Numbered from the stretch's first letter, positions 1 to 8,201 are shown. The stretch: DNA of 64,000 nucleotides from Parvibaculum sp040390855 (GCA_040390855.1 JAZJXO010000019.1:1-64000); one strand, 5' to 3'. Numbers and translations: made by a program. Notes: generated by a model not told the origin, from the sequence alone.

Positions 1-53
1 AATGCTCCTCTAAGCCGCTACAAAACGAGTGCCAAATGTTCTGACGACGGACA
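1..53. repeat. 53-bp module, copy 1, abutting the transposon left end
   Basis: The module has a conserved 15-bp block (AATGCTCCTCTAAGC, 1-15), a 13-bp core (16-28) that differs between copies, and a 25-bp block (29-53, starting GTGCCAAATGT) that matches copy 2 at 22 of 25 positions. Copy 1 ends one base before the inverted repeat. The 25-bp block contains an imperfect TGTYC-N7-GGACA dyad. It could be the TniQ target site or a conserved gene-flank element. Confidence 0.7.
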
Positions 54-54
54 A

Positions 55-90
55 GTTAGCGTAAAAGACAAGCAATTCGCAACTTATGGG
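55..90 (+). repeat. Left terminal inverted repeat of the Tn7-like element
   Basis: It begins GTTAGCGTAAAAGACA and continues into a TnsB-type site, CAATTCGCAACTTATGGG (73-90). It matches the reverse complement of 10211-10246 at 34 of 36 positions. This is the tnsA-proximal end, equivalent to the Tn7 right end, yet only one clear TnsB-type site is present here against five at the other end. Confidence 0.85.
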
Positions 91-102
91 CATCATCACA
101 GG

Positions 103-200
103 ATATGCCGGTGAGACGTCAAGGGAGTGAGAACGTACAGTGTACAGAGGAGGCGGGGTGCGTGTGCTATACTTCCACGATACCGGCATATTCCGGCGAG
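103..200 (+). promoter_or_regulatory. Promoter/operator region of the first cargo gene
   Basis: Direct repeats ATATGCCGGTGAG (103-115) and ATATTCCGGCGAG (188-200) flank a TATACT -10-like box (168-173). An inverted copy, ATACCGGCATAT (180-191), overlaps the second repeat. A small dyad, GTAC-AGT-GTAC, lies at about 135-145. No good -35 is seen at standard spacing. The arrangement suggests an operator bound by a dimeric regulator. Confidence 0.4.
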
Positions 201-212
201 ATTGGAGGATAT

Positions 213-680
213 ATGGATCACGAAATTATTGATGAGCTTTGCGAGTTTCTGACACCTTCGGACGCTATGTCCGTGCTTGCGAGCGACGGTGCGGGGCGTT
301 TGGAGTGTTTCACACTCGCCTGCTTTCGGGAGCCCGGGGTTAAAACCGACAGCGAGCTTTCTAAACTTCGAGACTCGGGTGCCGCGTTGTGGGATTGGAT
401 TAAGAGCGGGGCGGGTAGCGATGGTGAAGCCGCGCAGAAATATGCTGTGTGGGAAATCGCCAGCAACGAAGTGACCTGTATGTATTTTGAACCTCATCGG
501 AAAATCCTTGAGCGGCTCGAAAAGCAGTTCGGCGCGCGAACGACCCGAACATGTAGATCTGAATCACATAAAGAAAATCTCTTCGAGGCGGCGGACGAGT
601 TGCTGGAATTGGCGAGCGCGATCGGCCTTGAAGGCGAGACGGAGGGAGGGTGGTTGGGGGCTGCTTGCCGCGTGAGCTGA
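213..680 (+). CDS. Hypothetical acidic cargo protein (155 aa)
   Basis: I do not recognise this protein. The start at 213 is chosen because GGAGG (204-208) precedes it by four bases; longer reading from 105 lacks a comparable site and would overlap the putative operator. The protein is acidic and mostly helical in appearance, with no signal peptide and no membrane segment. It is rich in Glu, Leu and Ala and ends with a Glu/Leu-rich stretch followed by Gly and Trp. It is the first cargo gene inside the left end, has its own promoter-like region and is not part of the transposition operon. It may be a defence, regulatory or toxin-type passenger, but nothing in the sequence decides this. Confidence 0.55.
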   Translation: MDHEIIDELCEFLTPSDAMSVLASDGAGRLECFTLACFREPGVKTDSELSKLRDSGAALWDWIKSGAGSDGEAAQKYAVWEIASNEVTCMYFEPHRKILERLEKQFGARTTRTCRSESHKENLFEAADELLELASAIGLEGETEGGWLGAACRVS

Positions 681-928
681 AGCGGGTTCGTTTCCGGTCG
701 GAAGCCGTTTTCTCGTGACATGAGCTGGGTTGAAGGTGGCTTCGATCGACCACGATTTTCTCGCGATCTGGGCTGCGGCGAAGACTGACCTGCCTCCTGG
801 AAACTGGACCATTCAAAGTGAGAATTTTCTTATAAAGTCCGTGGTTGGACTGAAGAGGAAAGACCATCGAACATCGACGCTTGCAGCACCGTAAACTAGC
901 CGCTTAATATCAACCCAGAGACGAGGCT

Positions 929-981
929 AATGCTCCTCTAAGCAGTTCTGCAACTGGTGCCAAATGTCCTGACGGGGGACA
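929..981. repeat. 53-bp module, copy 2, inside the element
   Basis: This is the second copy of the module at 1-53: identical first 15 bp (929-943), a divergent 13-bp core (944-956) that here forms a CAGTT-CTGC-AACTG hairpin, and the 25-bp block (957-981) with the dyad TGTCC-TGACGGG-GGACA. It lies 25 bp downstream of the stop codon of the phosphoesterase gene at 1007-1786, on the gene's 3' side. Confidence 0.7.
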
Positions 982-1006
982 GCAAGATGGGTTATAAGGC
1001 ATTCAA

Positions 1007-1786
1007 CTACACCTTCAGCATGAAATCCGGCTTGAAGTCAGGATTGCTGGAATTTTCCTTGTAGCCATAGGGATTGGCGATGATCCGTGTATTGCCAATC
1101 ATATAGTCTTGGTTCTCGTGAATGTGACCGTGAATCCATACGTCGATTTTCTTGTCCTCAATGAAATCATCAAGAATCGAGGCATAGGCGGCTGCAATGA
1201 GGCTGCTGTCATCCCTGCGATCCAGGCTGCGTCGCGATGGAGCGTGATGCGTCACGACAATTGTGGGCCCATCGAAAGGCTTGGCGAGTTCCACTGCGAG
1301 CCAGTTCAGTTGGGCGGTGTGAATTTCGATGAGGTGTCGCGGATCAACTTTGCGGGTGCCCCTAGTCGAGGATCTCCGCTTGATCCACCGGAAGTCATTC
1401 ATCAGATTGTGCATGGAATGCATCGCCTTGATACGCCGGTCCGGATTGAGGGCGAAGTCAGTCCAGAGCGTTGCGCCGAGAATGCGAACGCCGGCGATTT
1501 CCACGGCGTTGCCATCAAGAAACTGAACCTCCGCGTCTGATTGCGCGCGCAGATCATCGTTCAGTGTTTCCAAGACTTGATCATAATATTCATGATTGCC
1601 GGCGATCAGAACTGTCGGCGCGTCGATAGCACGCGCAATATGGCGGGCGTGTTTCATCACATCAGAACCAGACGCGATATCTCCGGCTAGGATCACACCA
1701 TCTACATTGCCACGGAGATGCGATGGTGGTTCGAACTGGCCTCCTAACTCGTAATGCAGATCGCTGTAGACCGCGAAACGGGGCAT
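1007..1786 (-). CDS. Calcineurin-like metallophosphoesterase, paralogue 1 (259 aa)
   Basis: This is a cytosolic metal-dependent phosphoesterase. The metal-ligand motifs appear in order: SDLHYE at the N-terminus (Asp8, His10), AGDIA near residue 34, AGNHEYY near 62, THHAP in the second half, and IHGHIHE near 218. It starts at an ATG preceded by GGAG with good spacing. It has a same-length paralogue at 8202-8981 on the same strand on the other side of the transposition operon. The substrate cannot be told from sequence; the family includes phosphodiesterases and protein phosphatases. As transposon cargo it could be a nucleotide-signal or nucleic-acid hydrolase in a defence setting, which is inference. 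Confidence 0.85.
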   Translation of the reverse strand: MPRFAVYSDLHYELGGQFEPPSHLRGNVDGVILAGDIASGSDVMKHARHIARAIDAPTVLIAGNHEYYDQVLETLNDDLRAQSDAEVQFLDGNAVEIAGVRILGATLWTDFALNPDRRIKAMHSMHNLMNDFRWIKRRSSTRGTRKVDPRHLIEIHTAQLNWLAVELAKPFDGPTIVVTHHAPSRRSLDRRDDSSLIAAAYASILDDFIEDKKIDVWIHGHIHENQDYMIGNTRIIANPYGYKENSSNPDFKPDFMLKV

Positions 1787-2316
1787 GGCGGGACTCCAAG
1801 TCCAGGGAACTCATATTGACCAGACAAGGCCGCGTTGAGAGATGAACAATAGCTGGATCAAGAATCGTCTGTCGAGATGATTCCGATTGTCCAGAATCAA
1901 AGAGAAATTTCGATGGAGCCATCTCCAGAGATGGCATTTCCGGGCGCCATCGGCGCGCATTTATATGCGTGAGGATTGCGCGATAGGGCGGTGAGTCGCG
2001 AGGTCAAGTTTTCAGTTAAAGGGTATAAAAAGACACAGCGCAAATACGAAGCTCAAAGTCGAGATGCCGATCTAATTTTTTGGTCTTTTTTGATGTAAAT
2101 ATCGAAAAATTTTGATGTGAAATATGTGAGTTGTTTTTTGCTCCATGCGACAGGCGGTTGTCATCATTGAAAAAATACAAAAATACAATCTCATAATACG
2201 ATCTCTAGACGGAGTATTTTGGGAGAAATTTTTGCTTACTTTCAGATACGCCATTTTGCGAATTTTCTTTGTAAGAATGGATTTGAGCAAAAAATATTTG
2301 GTTCAGGAGAATTGGA
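1787..2316. other. Gene-free AT-rich stretch before the tns leader
   Basis: No convincing gene is present in 530 bp. It holds the divergent upstream regions of the phosphoesterase gene (minus strand) and the tns operon (plus strand). The part from 2030 to 2400 is much more AT-rich than its surroundings, with many A and T runs, consistent with a promoter region. A GCGCAT-ttat-ATGCGT hairpin lies near 1950. I could not assign a confident -35/-10 pair. Confidence 0.5.
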
Positions 2317-2385
2317 ATGACCAAAAAAATTTCGACCACAATTCGGATCAAAGATCGCTTCGTCAGATTCCAGAGATTTGGATAG
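2317..2385 (+). CDS. Possible 22-codon leader peptide upstream of tnsA
   Basis: A short frame starts with ATG at 2317, six bases after a strong AGGAGA (2305-2310), and stops at TAG (2383-2385). The predicted peptide is basic: it starts MTKKISTTIR and ends in an Arg/Phe-rich tail. It lies about 30 bp upstream of the hairpin array before tnsA, in the position of an attenuator-type leader peptide. The codons show no run of a single amino acid, so classical amino-acid attenuation is not indicated. The ribosome-binding site is the main support; the frame could be fortuitous. Confidence 0.35.
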   Translation: MTKKISTTIRIKDRFVRFQRFG

Positions 2386-2416
2386 TGGTCCGTAGGCTGA
2401 ATAAGTCTGCGATTCA

Positions 2417-2680
2417 GGCCCCTTGACAGGGTGGCCATTTTCGTCCCACAAAATGGGACCGCCCGACAGCGGCTAACTGTCGAGCGGCTTGACCCACAAG
2501 AGGATGACCCTCGGAGGGTCGACACGTGCGCTTCTACGACAAGCGAGCGTGACAGGGTTCTACTGTAACCTTGTCCGGGACGCGCACGCAATGGATTTTG
2601 CGCGCGACTCAGTAAGAGTCCGAGGGCGGAATTGCGCCCAAAAGCTCGGCTGACCGCGTTCGTTTTTGAAAGGAACGAAC
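2417..2680 (+). ncRNA. Highly structured RNA leader of tnsA, about eleven hairpins
   Basis: Almost every base can pair in consecutive hairpins. Pairings are 2417-2436 (GGCC/GGCC outer stem); 2435-2456 (CCATTTT/AAAATGG) or, exclusively, 2443-2459 (GTCCCA/TGGGAC); 2459-2487 (CCGC-CGACAG/CTGTCG-GCGG, one mismatch); 2488-2500 (CTTG/CAAG); 2506-2520 (GACCCT/AGGGTC); 2523-2551 (CACG-CGCTT/AAGCG-CGTG, 7-nt loop); 2551-2575 (GACAGGGTT/AACCTTGTC, 7-nt loop); 2581-2606 (CGCG-CGCAA/TTGCGCGCG); 2606-2620 (GACTC/GAGTC); 2620-2649 (CCGAGGGCG/CGCC-CTCGG); and 2658-2680 (GTTCGTT/AACGAAC). The last hairpin exposes the tnsA site AAAGG in its loop, directly before the ATG. The overlapping alternative pairings and the RBS hairpin suggest a cis-regulatory RNA or a processed RNA of the transposon. 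I recognise no known class. Confidence 0.6.
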
Positions 2681-3403
2681 ATGGAGTCCAATTTGAAGAC
2701 GTGGTCTTTATGGCCAGATGAAGGAACTTTCTCACATCCAGAGACCCCCGGTTTAATTGCTCAGGTTAAAAAGAGCGCGCCGGCGCGAGACGTCGTTAAA
2801 TCTCAGCGCTGGGGGCGTGTGCGAATTTTTAAGAACCTGAAATCCAGCCAGCAGATCGTCGCTGAATCTCAGCTGGAATACTGGTTCGCTCTCCATCTTT
2901 TCCTCGATCACGATGTCGCGGAGTTGGGTACCCAGCCGGAGACCCTGGAAATTGTCTGTGCGGGAGCGAGAGTCAAATATACGCCGGATTTTTGGGTGAA
3001 CCGTCGCGGAACATTGTTCTACGTGGAGGTAAAACCAATGAGCAAACTGGCCGATCCAGATGTGGCTGAGAAGTTGCGCCGCGCCAAACTTCACCTCAAT
3101 CAACGCGGTGTCCAGTTTACTGTGGTCACTGACCGGAAAATCCTTGAGCCTAATCCACGCAGGAATGCGGAGCTGATCTACCGATACAGGAACTGTCCCC
3201 GCGATGCTGATGTTGTCGAGCGCATGCGAGATTTTCTGTGCGGCGGTGCCAGGAAAATCCACGACGTTGAGAGAGTAGTCGGGGGTGCGGTTGCTCAAGC
3301 TCATATTATGCGTGCCCTCCTATTCAATGAGCTCGGTTTTGCGGCGCAAGAGCCGCTCACTCCGGCCACCTGGGTTTGGTGGACAGGGAGTGCAGCGAAA
3401 TGA
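2681..3403 (+). CDS. tnsA: TnsA-type transposon endonuclease (240 aa)
   Basis: TnsA nicks the 5' ends of a Tn7-like element and with TnsB makes the double-strand cuts that free it for cut-and-paste movement. The fold is restriction-enzyme-like; the visible catalytic set is Glu62/Glu66 (ESQLEYW), Asp103 (TPDFWV) and Glu116-x-Lys118 (VEVKP). The C-terminal third (from about residue 160) fits the winged-helix part that contacts TnsC. The ATG at 2681 follows AAGGA with a six-base gap; the TTG at 2666 would lie inside the ribosome-site hairpin and is rejected. Length is close to the roughly 270 aa of Tn7 TnsA. The stop overlaps the tnsB start (ATGA), which indicates translational coupling. Confidence 0.9.
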   Translation: MESNLKTWSLWPDEGTFSHPETPGLIAQVKKSAPARDVVKSQRWGRVRIFKNLKSSQQIVAESQLEYWFALHLFLDHDVAELGTQPETLEIVCAGARVKYTPDFWVNRRGTLFYVEVKPMSKLADPDVAEKLRRAKLHLNQRGVQFTVVTDRKILEPNPRRNAELIYRYRNCPRDADVVERMRDFLCGGARKIHDVERVVGGAVAQAHIMRALLFNELGFAAQEPLTPATWVWWTGSAAK

Positions 3404-5361
3404 CCTTCATCATGCTGCGAACAGGCCTGAGCATTAAGTATTTGAGCAGGGAGTGGCTGGTTGAAAATATCGGCCAAGATGGGCGGGCCTATATTACGCA
3501 GCCTGAAAGCCAGATTGAGATGGTTATCAGCGCGAGTGAGCAAGAAGCAGCTTACGCCGCTGGACAATTATCGGTCATCTCGTCTGAAGAAAAATCACAT
3601 CAGTTGAGAGCGAATAGCAGCGATTTGCTCGGACTCTCGGAGAAGGATGCGGCCGCATATCAACGCCAAAAAGATTATCTGCGCATGGTGGAGAAGCGTG
3701 TTGGCAGCCGCAGAACAAAGGCGCTCGCAAAAACCATAGCTCTGGTTGCCTCATATCTGGACGATCCGCATCCACCTACCGTGTCGACTTATTATCGCTG
3801 GGCGAGAGCTCACCATCATGCAGCGTCTTTTGGATATCTTGCGCTTCCTGCACCCACAAAGCGGGGGAATAGGACCGATCGCATTTGTGATGCAGTTCAG
3901 GCTGTAATTGTTGAGTTTTTGGAGCGTTACTACATCGACCAGCAGAAGATGAGCATCAGAAATACGTGGCTGCTCATCGTCGCTCACATTTCCACGCTCA
4001 ATGAAACTCTTCCCGACGGTAAAAAGCATCCGCTGCCCGGCTATAAGGCGGTTCGAAGTGTGTTGAAATCACAGTTCGAAGACTATGTGGTGTGCAAAGG
4101 ACGATTAGGTTCCCGCGCGGCTCACATGAGATTTCGCCTGGCTGGAAAAAATCCGGACCCGGACTATCCGATGCAGCGGGTTGAGTTAGACCACACGTTG
4201 GGGAATGTATTTGCGCTAGATCATGAACTGCTTGCTCTGCTGGGTCGCCCTAACTGCAGTGTTGGTATTGATGCATATTCGGGGATGCCGGTCGGATTTC
4301 AGTTCGGATACGAGCCGCCCAGCTTGCAGTCTTTGTTTAGCTTGATGCGGAATATCATTCTGCCGAAAACCTATGTCAAAATTCGCTGGCCGGAAATTTC
4401 ACAAGAGTGGGAATGTCATGGTGAGCCAGAATTCGTGGTTCCCGACAGAGGTGCGGAATTCGTATCGCAGAAATTTGGGGATGTTTGTTCCGCCTTCGGC
4501 ATAACGATTGATTTAAGCGGTGCCAAACGTCCATATCAAAAAGGCGGCGTAGAACGATTTTGGGGTACCCTTTCTGAAGATTTTTTCCATCGGTTGCCCG
4601 GAACCACTTTTTCAAATTCAACGCGGCGTGGCGATTATAATTCTGCACAGAAGGCATGTTTGGCCTTCGAGGACATCGAGCGGCTCCTTCATCGCTGGCT
4701 TATCGAGGTTTATGCCAATCAACCGCGCCATCCTGACGATAATCGGACGAGGCGCGAGCTGTGGAACGAGGGCCAGGCGAAGAGGCCGAAGATACCACTT
4801 CGTCCGATAACGGATTATGGCGTATTCATGAGTGGGCGGGCCAATCCAAAACTAAACGGTCGCGGCATTCGGGTTCACAACGAGTTTTATACATCGCGGA
4901 ATCTGGAGCTTCTGCGGAAAGCGAATGAAGATGTCAAAGTTTCCGTTCGATATGATCCTGCGGACATGGGAATGGTCCAGGCCTTCGACAAAGTAAATGA
5001 GGAATGGTTCATCGTCGATAACGTTGATCCGAAGCGTCGTGGCCGGTCGCTCTACCAACTTCAGCTTGAACGGAGAGCCCTGAGGGGAGAAGGCACCCAA
5101 GCAGAACGCGCTCTTCCGGGCGCGTTGCATAAGTTGAAATTCCAGCAGGAATTGGACCGGACGGTCAAAGTGGCAAAGCAGAAGGTCAGAAAACCGTCGA
5201 CGAAACGTCCCAAAATTAATGCGCGAGCGGAGCGGATTGGCATCGAAGCTTATTCGTTGAGCAATTCTCCGCGGGCTGAGAACTCGCTGCCGACCGTGAA
5301 ATCAAAAGACTCTCTCCGCAGTCTCGATATCGATTTGTCGGAGTTTAAAGATGAGACCTGA
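3400..5361 (+). CDS. tnsB: TnsB-type DDE transposase (653 aa)
   Basis: TnsB binds the element ends and catalyses 3'-end cleavage and strand transfer. The retroviral-integrase-type core carries Asp264 (VELDHT), Asp349 (VPDRGAEF) and Glu385 (GGVERFW), the expected DDE triad. The first 250 residues contain the helix-turn-helix end-binding domains, including the STYYRWARAHH segment. After the core come a beta-barrel region and a basic C-terminal tail (KQKVRKPSTKRPK) that in this family interacts with TnsC. The start at 3400 overlaps the tnsA stop; GGAG lies just upstream. Length is near the 702 aa of Tn7 TnsB. Its likely binding sites are the TTCGCAA-type repeats at both ends of the element. Confidence 0.93.
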   Translation: MTFIMLRTGLSIKYLSREWLVENIGQDGRAYITQPESQIEMVISASEQEAAYAAGQLSVISSEEKSHQLRANSSDLLGLSEKDAAAYQRQKDYLRMVEKRVGSRRTKALAKTIALVASYLDDPHPPTVSTYYRWARAHHHAASFGYLALPAPTKRGNRTDRICDAVQAVIVEFLERYYIDQQKMSIRNTWLLIVAHISTLNETLPDGKKHPLPGYKAVRSVLKSQFEDYVVCKGRLGSRAAHMRFRLAGKNPDPDYPMQRVELDHTLGNVFALDHELLALLGRPNCSVGIDAYSGMPVGFQFGYEPPSLQSLFSLMRNIILPKTYVKIRWPEISQEWECHGEPEFVVPDRGAEFVSQKFGDVCSAFGITIDLSGAKRPYQKGGVERFWGTLSEDFFHRLPGTTFSNSTRRGDYNSAQKACLAFEDIERLLHRWLIEVYANQPRHPDDNRTRRELWNEGQAKRPKIPLRPITDYGVFMSGRANPKLNGRGIRVHNEFYTSRNLELLRKANEDVKVSVRYDPADMGMVQAFDKVNEEWFIVDNVDPKRRGRSLYQLQLERRALRGEGTQAERALPGALHKLKFQQELDRTVKVAKQKVRKPSTKRPKINARAERIGIEAYSLSNSPRAENSLPTVKSKDSLRSLDIDLSEFKDET

Positions 5362-6307
5362 GGACCGGTCATTGGGCAAACATGGACAGAGAGCGAGGAT
5401 GTCAATGAAACAAGTCGTACACCATCCGTTGCACAACGCGGCCTTGTTGAAACTCGAACAGTTTCATCTGGGGTTGAAGGAGCCTCATGAAATACGTTGC
5501 ATGCTCATCACTGGAGAATCCGGTTCGGGCAAGACCACTCTCGTGAACGAGTACATGTCCCGGTTTCCATTTGAGCGGCATCCGAATGTCGATGTGCGAA
5601 GAGTTCTATATGTGAGAGCGCCCTCACGAAGCAGCGTTAAAAGTCTCGGACTTCATATTCTGCGCAAGCTTGGCGGACCGATAATTCCGCGCATGTCAGA
5701 TTTCGAGGTCTCATTATGCGTCCGCAAATTGCTGTGCGAAATGGGTGTGGAGCTTCTTTTCATCGATGAGGTGCAAGATCTATTGGAATGGAAGCCGACC
5801 TCAAACAAAATTCCGAAGCTGGTCGCCAATTTTATCAAAGAGATTCTTCAGGAAACAAACACAGGCATCGTTTTGATGGGGTCGCCCAGTATTGAGGTTA
5901 TTCCAACGCTCGAGGTGCAACTCGGAAACAGAACAGGAGAAGGTATCTCTTTGGATTCGCTTCGCGCAGCAGATGCCGAGGAGAGGGCGGCGTACAGGGA
6001 GTATTTGGCCGTTGCCGTCAAGGAATGGTCATTGCCTGTTGAACTTGATCTTAGTGACAATCTGACTGCGCTTCGTTTTCAGGTCGCGACGGACGGGAGA
6101 TTCTCTCTCACCAATAAGGTCCTTCACATTGCAAAAAACCGAGCAGCTCTTGAAAAAAGTCCCAGCGTGAGGGCGAAGCATTTTGAGTATGCGTTCGTGA
6201 TCATGAATGATTCCAACGAGCAAAAAATTGATCCGTTCAAAATGGGTAAGGATGACTTGTTGGCGTGGGTGGAGGTGGATGCAATGAGGCAATTCAATAG
6301 GATGTGA
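5351..6307 (+). CDS. tnsC: TnsC-type AAA+ transposition regulator (318 aa)
   Basis: TnsC is the ATP-dependent matchmaker that forms a filament on target DNA and links TniQ to the TnsAB transposase. Walker A is GESGSGKTT (residues 55-63) and Walker B is LLFIDE (135-140); a sensor segment (IVLMGSPS) follows near residue 177. The start at 5351 has GGAG seven bases upstream and overlaps the end of tnsB by 11 bp; a downstream ATG at 5399 is possible. At 318 aa it is shorter than Tn7 TnsC (555 aa), in the range of compact TnsC/TniB proteins, and so lacks the long extensions of Tn7 TnsC. Confidence 0.92.
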   Translation: MRPEDRSLGKHGQRARMSMKQVVHHPLHNAALLKLEQFHLGLKEPHEIRCMLITGESGSGKTTLVNEYMSRFPFERHPNVDVRRVLYVRAPSRSSVKSLGLHILRKLGGPIIPRMSDFEVSLCVRKLLCEMGVELLFIDEVQDLLEWKPTSNKIPKLVANFIKEILQETNTGIVLMGSPSIEVIPTLEVQLGNRTGEGISLDSLRAADAEERAAYREYLAVAVKEWSLPVELDLSDNLTALRFQVATDGRFSLTNKVLHIAKNRAALEKSPSVRAKHFEYAFVIMNDSNEQKIDPFKMGKDDLLAWVEVDAMRQFNRM

Positions 6308-6309
6308 AT

Positions 6310-8034
6310 ATGTCGAAGTTCGCTGGACCGAAGATGCAACTGTTTCCAGTTCGACCGGAGCCGGCCAAGGAAGAAAATCTTATCGGCTACGCGATCCGAT
6401 TGATGACGGCCATTGGCGTTCCGATTTGCCTCAGTTCTGAAATGGAGTTGTTTGGCACTAAGCTGGCTGAGTTGCCATTCAATGAGGTTTTGGTTGGCCG
6501 TTTTGCTGCGGCGTGCGGCATACACGGCGCTTGGGTGAAATCCAAGGCGATTCCCATTGTTGATGGAAACGGCGCGCAACGCCTTCAGTATCAAAACCTC
6601 TCCATCTCAGAGCATCTATTGAGCCTTAAAAAAGTGAAATTCTGCGCGAAATGTTTGAGGCAAGGTGAGGCCCACTATCGATTCCTGTGGGATTTTCGTC
6701 TTATGCAGCGATGCCCCGGTCACGGTTGCCGACTAACTGGCAAATGCTGGAACTGCGCTAGGGAATTCAATTGGTTGAGCTGGAGCAAGTTTCTCGCCAA
6801 TGAATTTCACTGCTTCTGTGGTGCATGCGTTCTGGATTTCGCTGTTTCAAAAAGTGAGGATGCGAATAGCAATATAGGCAAGAAGGCCCAAAAAGAAGCA
6901 GCTAGATTTTTCGCCGGTCTTGTCGCGCCAGACATTTATCCGCAATGGTCCCGATCCATTTGCCCGGAATTAAGAGATGTTCCACCGGGAGACCTTGTCG
7001 AGTTGATTCAATTTTTTGGAGCACTTTCGGAGCTGTCACGAGCGCCGAGTCGTGGTCGTTTCTCTCCTACCAGCAGTGACTACGTTGATTTGAGGCTGAC
7101 GCTAGGGGTAATGGTTCTTCTCGACTGGCCTGCTTCTTTTTATACGGTGATCGCCACCTTGTTTGCGAAGAAGGGCGGCCAGAAGAGGGGTGCGCCGGCA
7201 TCAGTCGTTCGAACACTCATGTCTGAGAAGAGATTGTCTTCACTGGGAGCAGCCGAAGGGATTGTTGAAGACGAAATCAGAAAATTTACGTGTCTGTTTT
7301 CGTCTACAAAAGTTTCAATTCCAGTTCGAGGTGAGTACGTGCGTCCGAAAGGGATGATTTCATCAAAAGAAGCCCTTCTGGTGCTGGAGCTTGGTAACGA
7401 TTCGCTTCAGTGTTTGCTCTCCAGATGCGAACGAGAGGAGGTGAGGCATTTGCAAACGGGTGGCCAGTGGTGGTTTTGCGAGCAAGGAATTCAAGATGTG
7501 GCGCAGAAGTATCGTCTGCTCATTGGACGCGATGAACTACAGTCCATCCTCGGTTTTGACGAAAGAGATATGAAAGCTCTCAAATACTCTCGTCACTTGC
7601 CGCTGTTACCGCGCCCGTTTGACGGGAGACGGATGCTAACGGCAGAGATGATGTCTCTGAATAAAATGCTGGGTAAGGTTCGTGTCATTGAGTCTAGCGG
7701 CAGCAAAGATGCCTCATTTTTGCATGGCGTCAATGCGTTGCGGATATTCAGGAGCGTTCCACCCAAGTCGAAATATTCTCCTCGCTTGACGGCAGCAGAC
7801 CTCGTTGATGCAATAGCAGACGATGCTCTGGTCGCTTTCAGATTTTCCCGTGAAGGTTCTATTGGTCCGCAACTATACTTCGATGAATCTCAGCTTGGTG
7901 CTGTTGGGTGCCGCATTCTCGTGCAGAAGGAGCAGTTGTTTGCGGAGAGCTGGCGTCGTCAAAATGCACAGCATTCGATATCTGGACAGAGACGTTCTAC
8001 TGGTCCTGCAGAAAACTTTACGCGATCATTATAA
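6310..8034 (+). CDS. tniQ: TniQ/TnsD-type target selector (574 aa)
   Basis: The N-terminal TniQ domain carries zinc-ligand clusters: Cys112/Cys115, Cys135-x2-His138, Cys146/Cys149 and Cys168/Cys170/Cys173. The remaining 400 residues probably form HTH-type DNA-binding segments, as in TnsD, which recognises a fixed chromosomal site. CRISPR-associated TniQ proteins are usually much shorter, so this looks like a TnsD-style sequence-specific selector. ATG 6310 is preferred over GTG 6304 because AGGA at about 6298 then has normal spacing. It is the last gene of the overlapping operon. The target site is unknown; the 53-bp module next to the left end is a candidate. Confidence 0.88.
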   Translation: MSKFAGPKMQLFPVRPEPAKEENLIGYAIRLMTAIGVPICLSSEMELFGTKLAELPFNEVLVGRFAAACGIHGAWVKSKAIPIVDGNGAQRLQYQNLSISEHLLSLKKVKFCAKCLRQGEAHYRFLWDFRLMQRCPGHGCRLTGKCWNCAREFNWLSWSKFLANEFHCFCGACVLDFAVSKSEDANSNIGKKAQKEAARFFAGLVAPDIYPQWSRSICPELRDVPPGDLVELIQFFGALSELSRAPSRGRFSPTSSDYVDLRLTLGVMVLLDWPASFYTVIATLFAKKGGQKRGAPASVVRTLMSEKRLSSLGAAEGIVEDEIRKFTCLFSSTKVSIPVRGEYVRPKGMISSKEALLVLELGNDSLQCLLSRCEREEVRHLQTGGQWWFCEQGIQDVAQKYRLLIGRDELQSILGFDERDMKALKYSRHLPLLPRPFDGRRMLTAEMMSLNKMLGKVRVIESSGSKDASFLHGVNALRIFRSVPPKSKYSPRLTAADLVDAIADDALVAFRFSREGSIGPQLYFDESQLGAVGCRILVQKEQLFAESWRRQNAQHSISGQRRSTGPAENFTRSL

Positions 8035-8201
8035 CAAAAGCTGCTACCGATATCTCTCGCAGTATTCAACTTTGACGGAATGCTGCAGAACGAATTCACT
8101 ACCAAGCCACATATAGACGACCATATCGGTCATTAGTTTTATGTCCTGGTTCGAACTCGAATAATCGCACCGCGTCATCTGGAATCGCCTCAAGGTTATT
8201 T

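Noticed and set aside
930..985. Sigma-54 promoter in the 53-bp module (minus strand TTGGCAC with TTGC)
   Set aside because: The spacing between GG and GC is eight bases instead of ten in copy 2 and thirteen in copy 1, so it does not fit.
2145..2426. 93-codon frame before tnsA
   Set aside because: No ribosome-binding site, AT-driven composition, unlike any protein I know, and it runs into the hairpin array. The 22-codon frame inside the same stretch has much better start signals.
2423..2451. TTGACA at 2423-2428 as a tns promoter -35
   Set aside because: No acceptable -10 at 16-18 bp spacing, and the sequence is explained by the first hairpin.
2205..2735. 176-codon leftward frame across the hairpin array
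   Set aside because: It is antisense to the structured leader and the tnsA start; its composition reflects the hairpins, and it shows no recognisable motif.
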